This document shows, piece by piece, positions 53,759-61,994 of a stretch of DNA of 64,000 bases. The notes beneath the pieces are model-generated. The model was not told the DNA's origin, did not search any database, and saw only the letters and a program-made list of their open reading frames with translations. Both the position numbers and the translations under genes were made by a program. Every line of letters begins with the position of its first letter. The first letter of the stretch is position 1. This DNA is from Marinobacter orientalis (lineage in GTDB: Bacteria; Pseudomonadota; Gammaproteobacteria; Pseudomonadales; Oleiphilaceae), in contig NZ_SRZX01000007.1 in NCBI RefSeq assembly GCF_004792665.1, positions 89,853 through 153,852 on the forward strand, in the 5' to 3' direction.

Positions 53759-55354
53759 ATGCGACGTTGGAACGGCTGGGGTGACGATCAGTTCAACCTT
53801 GAACTACCCGATGGGGGACGCCGGTTCCTTGAAGATCGCATCGGTGCTGCCAGCCCGCTCAGCGACATCTCTCTTGAAGAGGCCTGTGCGCGGGTACCCA
53901 TCAGCCGTTTGCCCGCGCATCGCGACGTGATCCTCGACGCAGAAGACCGGGTTCGCCATGCCCGTGGCCAGAGCCTGGCTGACTGGCTTGCCATGCGCAG
54001 TGGCGAATTCGGAGTTTTCCCTGATGGTGTGGCCTACCCGGAATCAAGCCGGGACGTTAAAGCCCTGCTTCACTACGCCGCAGATCAGGGCGTTTCACTG
54101 ATTCCCTATGGCGGTGGCACCAGTGTTGCCGGCCATATCAATCCCGTCGCCGGTGAGAAACCGGTCCTGACAGTGGATATGGGGCGCATGAACCGGCTCA
54201 TTGACCTGGACCGGGAAAGCCAGATTGCCACTTTCGGTGCGGGCACCCCCGGGCCTTTGGTGGAATCCCGGTTGCGCGCGCTGGGGTACACGCTGGGGCA
54301 CTTTCCCCAGTCATTCGAGCTGTCCACGATAGGTGGTTGGGTGGCCAGCCGCTCCAGCGGTCAGCAGTCGCTGCGCTATGGGCGCATCGAGCAGTTATTC
54401 GCCGGCGGCCTGATCGAAACGCTTCAGGGCACACTGGAGATCCCTACCTTTCCGGCCTCCAGCGCCGGCCCCGATATTCGCGAGATGATTCTCGGCTCCG
54501 AGGGCCGCATCGGCCTGATCACCGAAGTAAAAGTACGGGTCACGCCCCTGCCCGCCCATGAAAGCTTCCACGTTGTGTTTTTCCCCTCCTGGGACAAGGC
54601 CAGAGCTGCCTGCCGCGAACTGGTACAGAACCGCACGCAGCTTTCCATGCTGCGCCTGAGCAACGCCATTGAAACCGAGACGCAGCTTGCCCTGGCAGGG
54701 CACCCCGGACTGATTGGCATGCTGGAATCCTATCTCTCTGTGCGGGGATCAAAACACGGCAAATGCATGATGACGTTCGGCATCACCGGCAGTAAGCGCC
54801 AGTGCAGTAATGCCCTGAAAGAAACGCGGGCAATCTGTAGCGGGTATGACGGAATCTACACCGGCAGAAAGCTGGGCGATAAATGGGCCGCCAAACGCTT
54901 TACCATGCCCTATCTCAGAGAAGCACTCTGGCAGCTGGGCTATGCCGTCGACACACTGGAAACTGCCACCGACTGGGATAACCTCGACAATCTCTTGAAC
55001 CTGATTGAAGAAAACCTCGGTAATCGTCTGAATAAAAAAGAAGAATCTGTCCATGTCTTTACCCATCTTTCGCATTTCTATCCCCAGGGCTGCAGCATCT
55101 ACACCACCTATGTGTTCCGTGTTGCTGCCAGCTACGGGGAAACCCTGGCACGCTGGAAGACACTGAAAGACAGCACATCCACCGTCATCGTCAACAACCA
55201 TGGCACCATCAGCCACCAGCATGGCGTCGGCAAGGACCACGCTGCTTTTCTACCGGTCGAGAAAGGTGAACTGGGCATGCTGGCCATTCAATCTCTGTGT
55301 CGGGCATTCGACCCGGCAGGTCTGTTAAACCCGACTACTCTGGTTGATCAATAA
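53759..55354 (+). CDS. FAD-binding oxidase, alkyl-DHAP synthase-like
   Basis: This 531-residue vanillyl-alcohol-oxidase-type flavoprotein has the FAD loop LIPYGGGTSVAGHINP. The blocks LGHFPQSFELSTIGGWVASRSSGQQSLRYG and a C-terminal NNHGTISHQHGVGKDH match the alkyldihydroxyacetone-phosphate synthase (AGPS) branch better than lactate or glycolate oxidases. AGPS exchanges an acyl for an alkyl chain in ether-lipid synthesis. The next two genes (GlpD-like, FGGY kinase) are one-base and four-base overlaps, so the three act together, most likely on a glycerol- or DHAP-type substrate. Confidence 0.8.
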   Translation: MRRWNGWGDDQFNLELPDGGRRFLEDRIGAASPLSDISLEEACARVPISRLPAHRDVILDAEDRVRHARGQSLADWLAMRSGEFGVFPDGVAYPESSRDVKALLHYAADQGVSLIPYGGGTSVAGHINPVAGEKPVLTVDMGRMNRLIDLDRESQIATFGAGTPGPLVESRLRALGYTLGHFPQSFELSTIGGWVASRSSGQQSLRYGRIEQLFAGGLIETLQGTLEIPTFPASSAGPDIREMILGSEGRIGLITEVKVRVTPLPAHESFHVVFFPSWDKARAACRELVQNRTQLSMLRLSNAIETETQLALAGHPGLIGMLESYLSVRGSKHGKCMMTFGITGSKRQCSNALKETRAICSGYDGIYTGRKLGDKWAAKRFTMPYLREALWQLGYAVDTLETATDWDNLDNLLNLIEENLGNRLNKKEESVHVFTHLSHFYPQGCSIYTTYVFRVAASYGETLARWKTLKDSTSTVIVNNHGTISHQHGVGKDHAAFLPVEKGELGMLAIQSLCRAFDPAGLLNPTTLVDQ

Positions 55355-56967
55355 TGTCACTGACCCGTGCACAGAAGCTCGAGCAACTCCGTGGCGGCAC
55401 CGCTGAATTCGAGATTGTCGTAATCGGTGGCGGCATCACCGGTGCCGGCGTTGCCCGGGAAGCCGCGGGCAGCGGCCTGCGCACACTGCTGATAGAGCAG
55501 AACGATTTCTCCTGGGGCACTTCCAGCCGCTCCTCGAAGATGGTTCACGGTGGCCTGCGCTACCTGGGGAGCGGCCAGTTCAACCTGACAAAGGATGCGG
55601 TGCGGGAACGGGAAAGACTGATGGCAGAGGCCCCGGGATTAATTGAGCCACTGCGCTTTATCATGCCCCATTACCGCAAACAGTTTCCCGGTCCCCGTCT
55701 GTTTCAGATCCTGTTACGGGTGTATGACCGCATAGCGCGCAACCCCTCACGACAGCACCTGTCAGCTGCGGAGACATTGCAGTGGGTTCCGGGGCTGGCA
55801 ACCGACAATCTGGTGGCAGCCAGCGGGTTTACAGACGCGGTCACTGACGATTCGCGGCTGGTGCAGCGGGTCATCGAGGAGGCTGAGGCCGACGGCGCCT
55901 TATGCCTGAATTACCTGAAGGCGGAGGCGATCCTTCGGGATGGAGACAGTTCCCGGGTAACGGGCATCGAGCTTCGCGACACCAGCACCAGTGCCGCCGG
56001 GCAGACATTTACCATCAGCACGGCGCTGGCAATCAATGCCACCGGCGCCTGGGCTAAGGCCCTTCAACAAACGGGCGACGATACATTCCGCATAAGGCCA
56101 TTGCGCGGCAGCCACCTGGTCCTGCCCTTCAGCAGGTTGCCGGTTTCGTGCTCGGTATCACTGTTTCATCCCCGTGACCGGCGCCCGGTCTTCGCCTTTC
56201 CCTGGCAGGGCACAACCGTGCTGGGCACCACAGATCTGGACCATGAAGAGAACCTTTCCCGGGAACCGGCCATTACCCGGGAGGAACTTGACTACCTTCT
56301 GGAAATCTCCGGAACGCTGTTTCCGGCCAGCGGTATTACCGAGAACGATATCATCGCAACCTGGGCGGGAGTGCGGCCTGTCGTCAGTGAACAGGGCAAG
56401 AACGCAAAGCCACTGAAACCCTCCCAGGAAAATCGCGAGCACGTCATCTGGTCCGACAACGGACTGATCAGTATCGCCGGTGGCAAGCTCACCACTTTCC
56501 GGCTGATCGCACGTGAAGTGCTCGAAAAGGCGCAGAATCTGATGCCGGGCTTCTCGCTCAGAAATAACGACGCCCGGGTTTTCTCTCCGCCTGCGAAACT
56601 TGTGCGGCCACAGACTATCAGCCATCGTAACTGGGAGCGCCTGCAGGGCTTCTATGGGCCGGCCCTGGGAGAAATCCTAAACGCCGGCTGTCATGACACC
56701 ATTTCCGGGTCGGACATCCTGTGGTCGGAACTGGCGTGGGCGGCTGCCAATACGGGAGTTGTTCACCTTGACGATTTATTGCTGCGTCGCACCCGGTTGG
56801 GGCTGATTCTGCCATCAGGTGGTAAAGCCCTTTTGCCAGAGATTCGTATGGCATGCCAACCCGTACTGGGCTGGGACGACGACACCTGGGAGCTTGAGCA
56901 GAGCCGTTATCTGGGTATCTGGCAAGCCGGTTATTCACTGCCGGCCGACAGCGGCGAGTCCGCATGA
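55354..56967 (+). CDS. FAD-dependent glycerol-3-phosphate dehydrogenase-like protein
   Basis: This 537-residue DAO/GlpD-type flavoprotein has the N-terminal FAD fold VVIGGGITGAGVAREAAGSG, the GTSSRSSKMVHGGLRYL block, and VWSDNGLISIAGGKLTTFR with a short C-terminal cap domain. It should oxidise glycerol-3-phosphate or a close analogue to the keto form and pass electrons to quinone. It overlaps the AGPS-like gene by one base and the kinase by four. I do not call it glpD, because the context differs from the glycerol regulon. Confidence 0.85.
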   Translation: MSLTRAQKLEQLRGGTAEFEIVVIGGGITGAGVAREAAGSGLRTLLIEQNDFSWGTSSRSSKMVHGGLRYLGSGQFNLTKDAVRERERLMAEAPGLIEPLRFIMPHYRKQFPGPRLFQILLRVYDRIARNPSRQHLSAAETLQWVPGLATDNLVAASGFTDAVTDDSRLVQRVIEEAEADGALCLNYLKAEAILRDGDSSRVTGIELRDTSTSAAGQTFTISTALAINATGAWAKALQQTGDDTFRIRPLRGSHLVLPFSRLPVSCSVSLFHPRDRRPVFAFPWQGTTVLGTTDLDHEENLSREPAITREELDYLLEISGTLFPASGITENDIIATWAGVRPVVSEQGKNAKPLKPSQENREHVIWSDNGLISIAGGKLTTFRLIAREVLEKAQNLMPGFSLRNNDARVFSPPAKLVRPQTISHRNWERLQGFYGPALGEILNAGCHDTISGSDILWSELAWAAANTGVVHLDDLLLRRTRLGLILPSGGKALLPEIRMACQPVLGWDDDTWELEQSRYLGIWQAGYSLPADSGESA

Positions 56968-58526
56968 CGGTGAAAGAACCGCTGATTCTGGCCATCGATA
57001 ACGGCACGCAGAGTGTTCGCGCGCTATTGTTTGATACCCGTGGAAATCTGGTGGGCAAGGGCAAGCAGGACATAGATCCCTACTTTTCCGAGCAACCCGG
57101 GTGGGCGGAGCAGCACCCGGACTACTTCTGGGACTCGCTGGGCAGTGCCTGCGATCTGCTATGGCAGAACACTGCGGCTGATCCGGCCCAGGTGGCTGGC
57201 GTTACGGTAACCACCCAGCGTGGAACCGTCATCAATCTGGACAAAAATGGCGTACCTCTGAGGCCGGCCATTATCTGGCTGGACCAGCGCCACGCAAAAG
57301 TAGACGGCCCGGTACCCGGCCCCTGGGGCTGGCTGTTCAAACTTCTGCGTCTGGAGCCCACCATTGACCGCTTCCGTGAGAAAACCCAGGCCAACTGGAT
57401 TGTCCAGAACCAACCGGAAATCTGGTCTGAAACACGCCATTTCCTGCTACTTTCCGGTTACCTGAATTACCGCCTGACCGGACAGTTCCGGGATTCGGTG
57501 GGCAGCCAGGTGGGATATATCCCTTTCGATTACAAACGCCATCACTGGGCGGGCAAACGGGATTTCAAATGGCTGACCATGCCTGTCAAACCGGAGATGC
57601 TGCCGGAGCTGGTCAAACCCGGTGACAGGCTTGGCGAACTGACCAGCGACGCCGCTGCCCATCTTGGCCTGCCCGACGCCTTGCCGGTGATTGCGGCAGC
57701 CTCGGACAAGGCGTGCGAAATTCTGGGTTGCGGTGGTCTGAGCCCCGATATCGGCTGCATCAGTTACGGCACCACGGCCACCATCAATACCACCAGCAGG
57801 CGCTACATTGAGCCGGTGCGGATGATGCCGCCCTATCCGTCCGCCCTGCCCGACCACTATTCCACGGAAGTGATGATCTACCGTGGCTTCTGGATGGTGA
57901 GCTGGTTCAAGCGGGAATTCGGCCTCAGGGAACAGAAACTGGCGGAACAGAAAGGTATTGAACCGGAAGTGCTCTTCGATGAACTGGTCCGTGAAGTGCC
58001 ACCGGGCTCCATGGGCCTCTTGCTGCAGCCCTATTGGTCCCCCGGTGTGCGCCAGCCGGGGCCGGAAGCAAAAGGCTCCATCATCGGCTTTGGCGATGTT
58101 CACACCCGCTCTCATATCTACCGCGCTATCCTGGAAGGACTGGCCTATGCGTTGCGGGAAGGCAAAGAGCGTATCGAGAAACGCAGTGGTATCCCCATCC
58201 GCAGACTGCGAGTGGCCGGAGGTGGCTCCCAGAGCGATGCCGCCATGCAGTTGACCGCAGACATCTTCGGGCTGCCCGCCGAGCGCCCCCATACCTGCGA
58301 GACGTCCGGCCTGGGTGCAGCCATCGATGCCGCTGTGGGCCTGGATCTGCACCCGGATTTTGCAACCGCGGTAGGCGCCATGACCCGCGTAGGCGATGTC
58401 TTCCATCCCGATGACAACACCCGGCAGTTGTATCAGCGGCTTTACCGGGAGGTGTATCTGAAGATGTACCCTCAACTGCAACCACTGTACCGAACAATAC
58501 GGGACATCACCGGCTACCCTCAATAA
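56964..58526 (+). CDS. FGGY-family carbohydrate kinase
   Basis: This 520-residue sugar/polyol kinase has phosphate-1 DNGTQSVRALLFDTRG and the FGGY-C block RRLRVAGGGSQSDAAMQLTADIF with PAERPHTCETSGLGAA. It differs from true GlpK in the substrate-loop region (WLDQRHAKVDGPVPG). The product may be phosphorylated glycerol or a modified polyol that the upstream dehydrogenase then oxidises. It is the last gene of the operon. Confidence 0.87.
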   Translation: MTVKEPLILAIDNGTQSVRALLFDTRGNLVGKGKQDIDPYFSEQPGWAEQHPDYFWDSLGSACDLLWQNTAADPAQVAGVTVTTQRGTVINLDKNGVPLRPAIIWLDQRHAKVDGPVPGPWGWLFKLLRLEPTIDRFREKTQANWIVQNQPEIWSETRHFLLLSGYLNYRLTGQFRDSVGSQVGYIPFDYKRHHWAGKRDFKWLTMPVKPEMLPELVKPGDRLGELTSDAAAHLGLPDALPVIAAASDKACEILGCGGLSPDIGCISYGTTATINTTSRRYIEPVRMMPPYPSALPDHYSTEVMIYRGFWMVSWFKREFGLREQKLAEQKGIEPEVLFDELVREVPPGSMGLLLQPYWSPGVRQPGPEAKGSIIGFGDVHTRSHIYRAILEGLAYALREGKERIEKRSGIPIRRLRVAGGGSQSDAAMQLTADIFGLPAERPHTCETSGLGAAIDAAVGLDLHPDFATAVGAMTRVGDVFHPDDNTRQLYQRLYREVYLKMYPQLQPLYRTIRDITGYPQ

Positions 58527-58639
58527 CGCCCAACAATCTCTTGAATTTGGCTGCCAGTCCGGTAAAACTCCTAGACGGCTAAAAACAACAGGTCCCTGGT
58601 TTTGCGCCAGAGCACCAAGGCTCTCGAAAGGCACTCCCG

Positions 58640-59482
58640 ATGTCCGTAGCAGACTACCTGATACCTTATGATTTCTCGCCAGTGACAATACTGGGCTTTA
58701 TGCTCGTATTGGGACTCTATGGCTACGGACTGCTGAATATGCCCGGGGAGAATCGGCCCGGCAGCGGGCGGATACTGGTGTTCGTGGTCGGGGTAATGAT
58801 GTGCTACGCCGTCATGCAGACCCGGTTTGATTACTACTCCCAGTACATGTTCTTCGTTCACCGGGGCCAGCACCTGATCCTTCATCACCTGGGGCCGATA
58901 CTGATTGCGCTTTCCAATCCGCTGCCGGTGATGCGTTTTCTCTACAGTCGGATCAGCCCCGGCATAAGGCAGTCACTGAGACCCCTGGGATGGATATACC
59001 GGTTCCTGCAGCACCCCGCCATTGCATCTTTTCTGTTCGTAGGTCTGATCTATTTCTGGCTGTGGCCACCCATCCATTTTGACGCCATGCTCAGTCGCGA
59101 TCTGTACTGGATCATGAACTGGAGCATGCTGCTGGATGGCCTGCTGTTCTGGTGGCTGATCTTCGACCCGCGCTCGCCGGTATCCAGCGATGCGCTGGGC
59201 TATGGCAAACGCATTTTGCTGCTGGCTCTGGTGGCAATCCCCCAGATGATCCTGGGCGCTACCATCGTTTTCTCACGAGGAATGGTTTACGACGTCTATG
59301 AGGTGTGCGGCCGCGCCTGGCCAATGCCGCCCGAGACAGATCAGCTCCTGGGCGGATTGCTCACCTGGATTCCTCCGGCGATGATGAGCATTCTCGGCAT
59401 ACTGATCATCCTTCGCCGCGCCATGCGCGAAGACGGTAAGCTGGCTCCCTATTCTGAACCACTGAAGGCGACCCATTCATGA
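58640..59482 (+). CDS. ctaG: CtaG-family cytochrome c oxidase assembly protein
   Basis: This 280-residue membrane protein of the caa3-CtaG family has seven to eight helices. The conserved histidines lie in QYMFFVHRGQHLILHHLGP and WPPIHFDAML, and there is a late ILGATIVFSRGMVYDVYE block. It helps insert copper into cytochrome oxidase. It overlaps the SCO gene by four bases, which supports a copper-site assembly role. Confidence 0.88.
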   Translation: MSVADYLIPYDFSPVTILGFMLVLGLYGYGLLNMPGENRPGSGRILVFVVGVMMCYAVMQTRFDYYSQYMFFVHRGQHLILHHLGPILIALSNPLPVMRFLYSRISPGIRQSLRPLGWIYRFLQHPAIASFLFVGLIYFWLWPPIHFDAMLSRDLYWIMNWSMLLDGLLFWWLIFDPRSPVSSDALGYGKRILLLALVAIPQMILGATIVFSRGMVYDVYEVCGRAWPMPPETDQLLGGLLTWIPPAMMSILGILIILRRAMREDGKLAPYSEPLKATHS

Positions 59483-60102
59483 ATATCCAGTTTCCTCCAC
59501 GCCTGTCAGGAATGCTGCCAATCACCGCACTGCTGGCCGCCACCGCACTGCTGGCAGGCTGTTTCGGCGACGAGGGGTCCTGGCGCGGCAAGGATATCAG
59601 CGGGCTGATGCCGGAACTGGCGTTCGAGCTGACAGACACCTCCGGCAACACCCTGACGGCCAATGAAACCGACGGCGAAATCCGGATGCTGTTTTTCGGT
59701 TTTACCTCCTGCCCCGATGTCTGCCCCGCCACGCTCCAGAAGCTCTCCCGTGCCGTCAGGGAGATGCCCGGCGAGCTGCAGGACGATACCCGGATTGTCT
59801 TCGTCAGTGTGGACCCGCAGCGGGATACTCCGGAGCGAATAGCCAGTTACGTTGATTTCTTCAGCGAGAGGGCCATCGGCCTTACCGGCGAAGAAAAGGC
59901 ACTGCGGCAACTGAGTAAACGCTACCGCACCACCTTTGGCTACGATGATCCGGATGCGGAAGGCAACTACAACGTCTCACACAGTGGCGCTGTGTATGTG
60001 TTTGATCGGGAGGGTGCTGCCCGCCTCCTGTTCAGGCCTGACCTGAGTGTCGAAGATATCCGGACCGATCTGGTCGCGCTGGCCCAGGAAAGCAGGACTT
60101 GA
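59479..60102 (+). CDS. SCO1/SenC-type copper chaperone lipoprotein
   Basis: This 207-residue protein has a lipobox LLAG-C28. The thioredoxin-like SCO domain has the copper pair C78-P-D-V-C82 in GFTSCPDVCPATL, FVSVDPQRDTPERI and a distal histidine in NYNVSHSGAVYVF. It delivers copper to the CuA site or reduces it at the outer face of the inner membrane. It is translationally coupled to ctaG. Confidence 0.92.
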   Translation: MNIQFPPRLSGMLPITALLAATALLAGCFGDEGSWRGKDISGLMPELAFELTDTSGNTLTANETDGEIRMLFFGFTSCPDVCPATLQKLSRAVREMPGELQDDTRIVFVSVDPQRDTPERIASYVDFFSERAIGLTGEEKALRQLSKRYRTTFGYDDPDAEGNYNVSHSGAVYVFDREGAARLLFRPDLSVEDIRTDLVALAQESRT

Positions 60103-60155
60103 CCCGGAGATCCTGGAATCCGCGCCGACGGCGCACAGACATTTAAGCCGCCAAG

Positions 60156-60169
60156 TTGATCTTTATCAA
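60156..60169. promoter_or_regulatory. Perfect FNR/Anr box
   Basis: TTGAT-CTTT-ATCAA is a perfect match to the FNR/Anr consensus TTGAT-N4-ATCAA. A weak -10 (TGTAAC, 60194-60199) lies at the distance expected for a class II activated promoter, about 41 bases from the site centre to the start. It controls the c4-like and dihaem cytochrome genes and implies induction under low oxygen. Confidence 0.75.
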
Positions 60170-60254
60170 ACATCGCTTTATCAAAACAGGCACTGTAACA
60201 GGTATGAGAGAATAAGCCGTTCCGAATTGGCGCTGACTGAGAGGGAAATCGACT

Positions 60255-60896
60255 GTGAAAAAATTTCCAGGAATTCTGGCGGCCCTGGGGTTGGTTACCT
60301 GCTCCGCGCTTGCCGAAGTGGAAGGCGATGCCGATAGGGGTGCAGCAGCTGCAGGCGTGTGCACCGCGTGCCACCAGGCCGATGGCAGCGGCAAAAACGT
60401 GCCCGGTGGAGAATCCTGGCCGCGGCTGGCAGGGCTTGACGCTGCCTACATTGCCAAGCAACTGCACGACTATCAGAGCGGTGAGCGTAGCAATGCCAGC
60501 ATGATGCCTTTTGCCAATATGCTGGATGAACAGCAAATCGCAGATGTCGCCGCATACTATGCCAGCCTGCCCGCCACCCAGGGCGACGGTGGCGAAGATG
60601 CCGGCGAAGCGATGCTCAAGCGCGGCAAACAGCTGGCCGAGCGGGGCGACTGGTCCGCATACATTGTTTCCTGCAAAAGCTGCCATGGCCCGGGCAACCG
60701 GGGCGCTGGAGAGGTCTTCCCCGGCATTGCCGGGCAACACGCCGGTTACATCAAAGCCCAGTTGCAGGCCTGGAAAGCGGGTACCAGGAAAAATGACCCG
60801 CAAGACCTGATGGGCTCCATTGCCCGCCGGATGAGCGATGACGATATTCAGGCAGTAGCCGCCTGGCTTGCCGGCCAGAAAGCTGTGGCCAACTAA
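60255..60896 (+). CDS. Dihaem cytochrome c4-like protein
   Basis: This 213-residue periplasmic protein has a signal peptide (about 1-20) and two c-type haem sites, C36-T-A-C-H40 and C140-K-S-C-H144. Each is in a cytochrome c4-like half with a distal methionine (SMMPFANM; LMGSIARRM). The GTG start is supported by a GAGGG site. It lies 15 bases ahead of a second dihaem cytochrome. In thiosulfate-oxidising bacteria a similar partner (TsdB) sits beside TsdA, but it could also be a general donor to cytochrome oxidase. Confidence 0.88.
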   Translation: MKKFPGILAALGLVTCSALAEVEGDADRGAAAAGVCTACHQADGSGKNVPGGESWPRLAGLDAAYIAKQLHDYQSGERSNASMMPFANMLDEQQIADVAAYYASLPATQGDGGEDAGEAMLKRGKQLAERGDWSAYIVSCKSCHGPGNRGAGEVFPGIAGQHAGYIKAQLQAWKAGTRKNDPQDLMGSIARRMSDDDIQAVAAWLAGQKAVAN

Positions 60897-60911
60897 GAGG
60901 ATTCCGACATC

Positions 60912-61925
60912 ATGATTCGCACATTAACTTACGCTGCACTGTCCGGAACCCTGTTGTTTTCCGTCAATGCCACAGCAGAAGACAAGACCACCCAGCAATA
61001 CATCGACACCCTGGCGGAGCTTGGCTACCCGACTCCGAAAGAAAACGAGCTGGTACACATTCCCCCTACGATGGAAGATCTGGAGGACTCCAGGCTTCAC
61101 CCGGAGCTCAAGCGGGTCATTCGAAGAGGCCACGACCTGTTCACCAACACCCAGCAACTGCGCGGCGAGAACGTGTTCAACAACATGAACTGCTCCAGCT
61201 GCCACCTGGGGGAAGGCCGCATGCCTTTCAGTGCCCCAATCTGGCCCGCTGCTGTGACCCTGCCGGACTTCCGGGGCAAGAACGCCCACGTAAACAATCT
61301 TGAAGAACGCATTGCCGGTTGTTTCACCTATTCCATGAACGGTAAGCCTCCTGAATACGGCAGTGATAATATGGTCGCCCTGTCCGCGTACCATCAGTGG
61401 CTGGCGAAAGATGTACCTGTTTATCCGCAGCAACCCATTTACGGCCGCGGCTTTCCGGCACCGGAGCGCCCTGAAGAACTGAGCTATGCCCGGGGCGAAG
61501 CCGCGTTCCAGGAGAAATGTTCTGTTTGCCACGGTGACGATGGCGGTGGCCTCCGTGTCGATGGCCAGACGGTTTTCCCCGCTACCTGGGGCGACATGTC
61601 TAACAACTGGGGTGCGGGCATGGTACGGGTTTTCACGGCAGCCGGTTTCATCAAGAACAACATGCCGCTGGGCCAGCCCAACAGTCTTGATGATCAGGAA
61701 GCCTGGGACATTGCCTACTACATGAGCAGCCAGGAACGTCCTCAGGACCCCCGCTACACGGGTGATGTAAAAGAAACCCTGGAACAGACCAGGGAGCCCT
61801 TCCACAAACACTCGATGTATGGGCGGACCAGGGAAACTGACGGCCACTTACTGGGGGATCACAGCAACCTTGGCGGGAAGCCCTTCCTGAAACCGGACAC
61901 GGTGCGGCCAAGAACGTTTGAATAA
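60912..61925 (+). CDS. TsdA-like dihaem cytochrome c
   Basis: This 337-residue exported cytochrome has a signal peptide and haem sites C94-S-S-C-H98 and C203-S-V-C-H207. A cysteine at 137 in ERIAGCFTYSMNGK is in the type of position used as an unusual axial haem ligand in thiosulfate dehydrogenase TsdA. NNMPLGQP may give the second haem a methionine ligand. Its length is above the TsdA norm, so the match is to the superfamily. It is probably a thiosulfate- or tetrathionate-active enzyme, or another sulfur-compound oxidoreductase, with the upstream c4-like protein as electron partner. Confidence 0.75.
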   Translation: MIRTLTYAALSGTLLFSVNATAEDKTTQQYIDTLAELGYPTPKENELVHIPPTMEDLEDSRLHPELKRVIRRGHDLFTNTQQLRGENVFNNMNCSSCHLGEGRMPFSAPIWPAAVTLPDFRGKNAHVNNLEERIAGCFTYSMNGKPPEYGSDNMVALSAYHQWLAKDVPVYPQQPIYGRGFPAPERPEELSYARGEAAFQEKCSVCHGDDGGGLRVDGQTVFPATWGDMSNNWGAGMVRVFTAAGFIKNNMPLGQPNSLDDQEAWDIAYYMSSQERPQDPRYTGDVKETLEQTREPFHKHSMYGRTRETDGHLLGDHSNLGGKPFLKPDTVRPRTFE

Positions 61926-61930
61926 ACGAT

Positions 61931-61960
61931 AAAGGGGCTGATGTCCCTTTCTTCATTTTG
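61931..61960 (+). terminator. Terminator after the dihaem cytochrome gene
   Basis: AAAGGG (61931-61936) pairs with CCCTTT (61945-61950), followed by CTTCATTTT. It lies just after the stop, between convergent genes. Confidence 0.6.
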
Positions 61961-61994
61961 GGCCTCCAGCAAAGGAATTGGGCGGTATTCCTGA

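Noticed and set aside
57447..58688. A 413-codon open frame on the minus strand across the FGGY kinase
   Set aside because: It mirrors the kinase codons, has no ribosome site and matches no family that I recognise.
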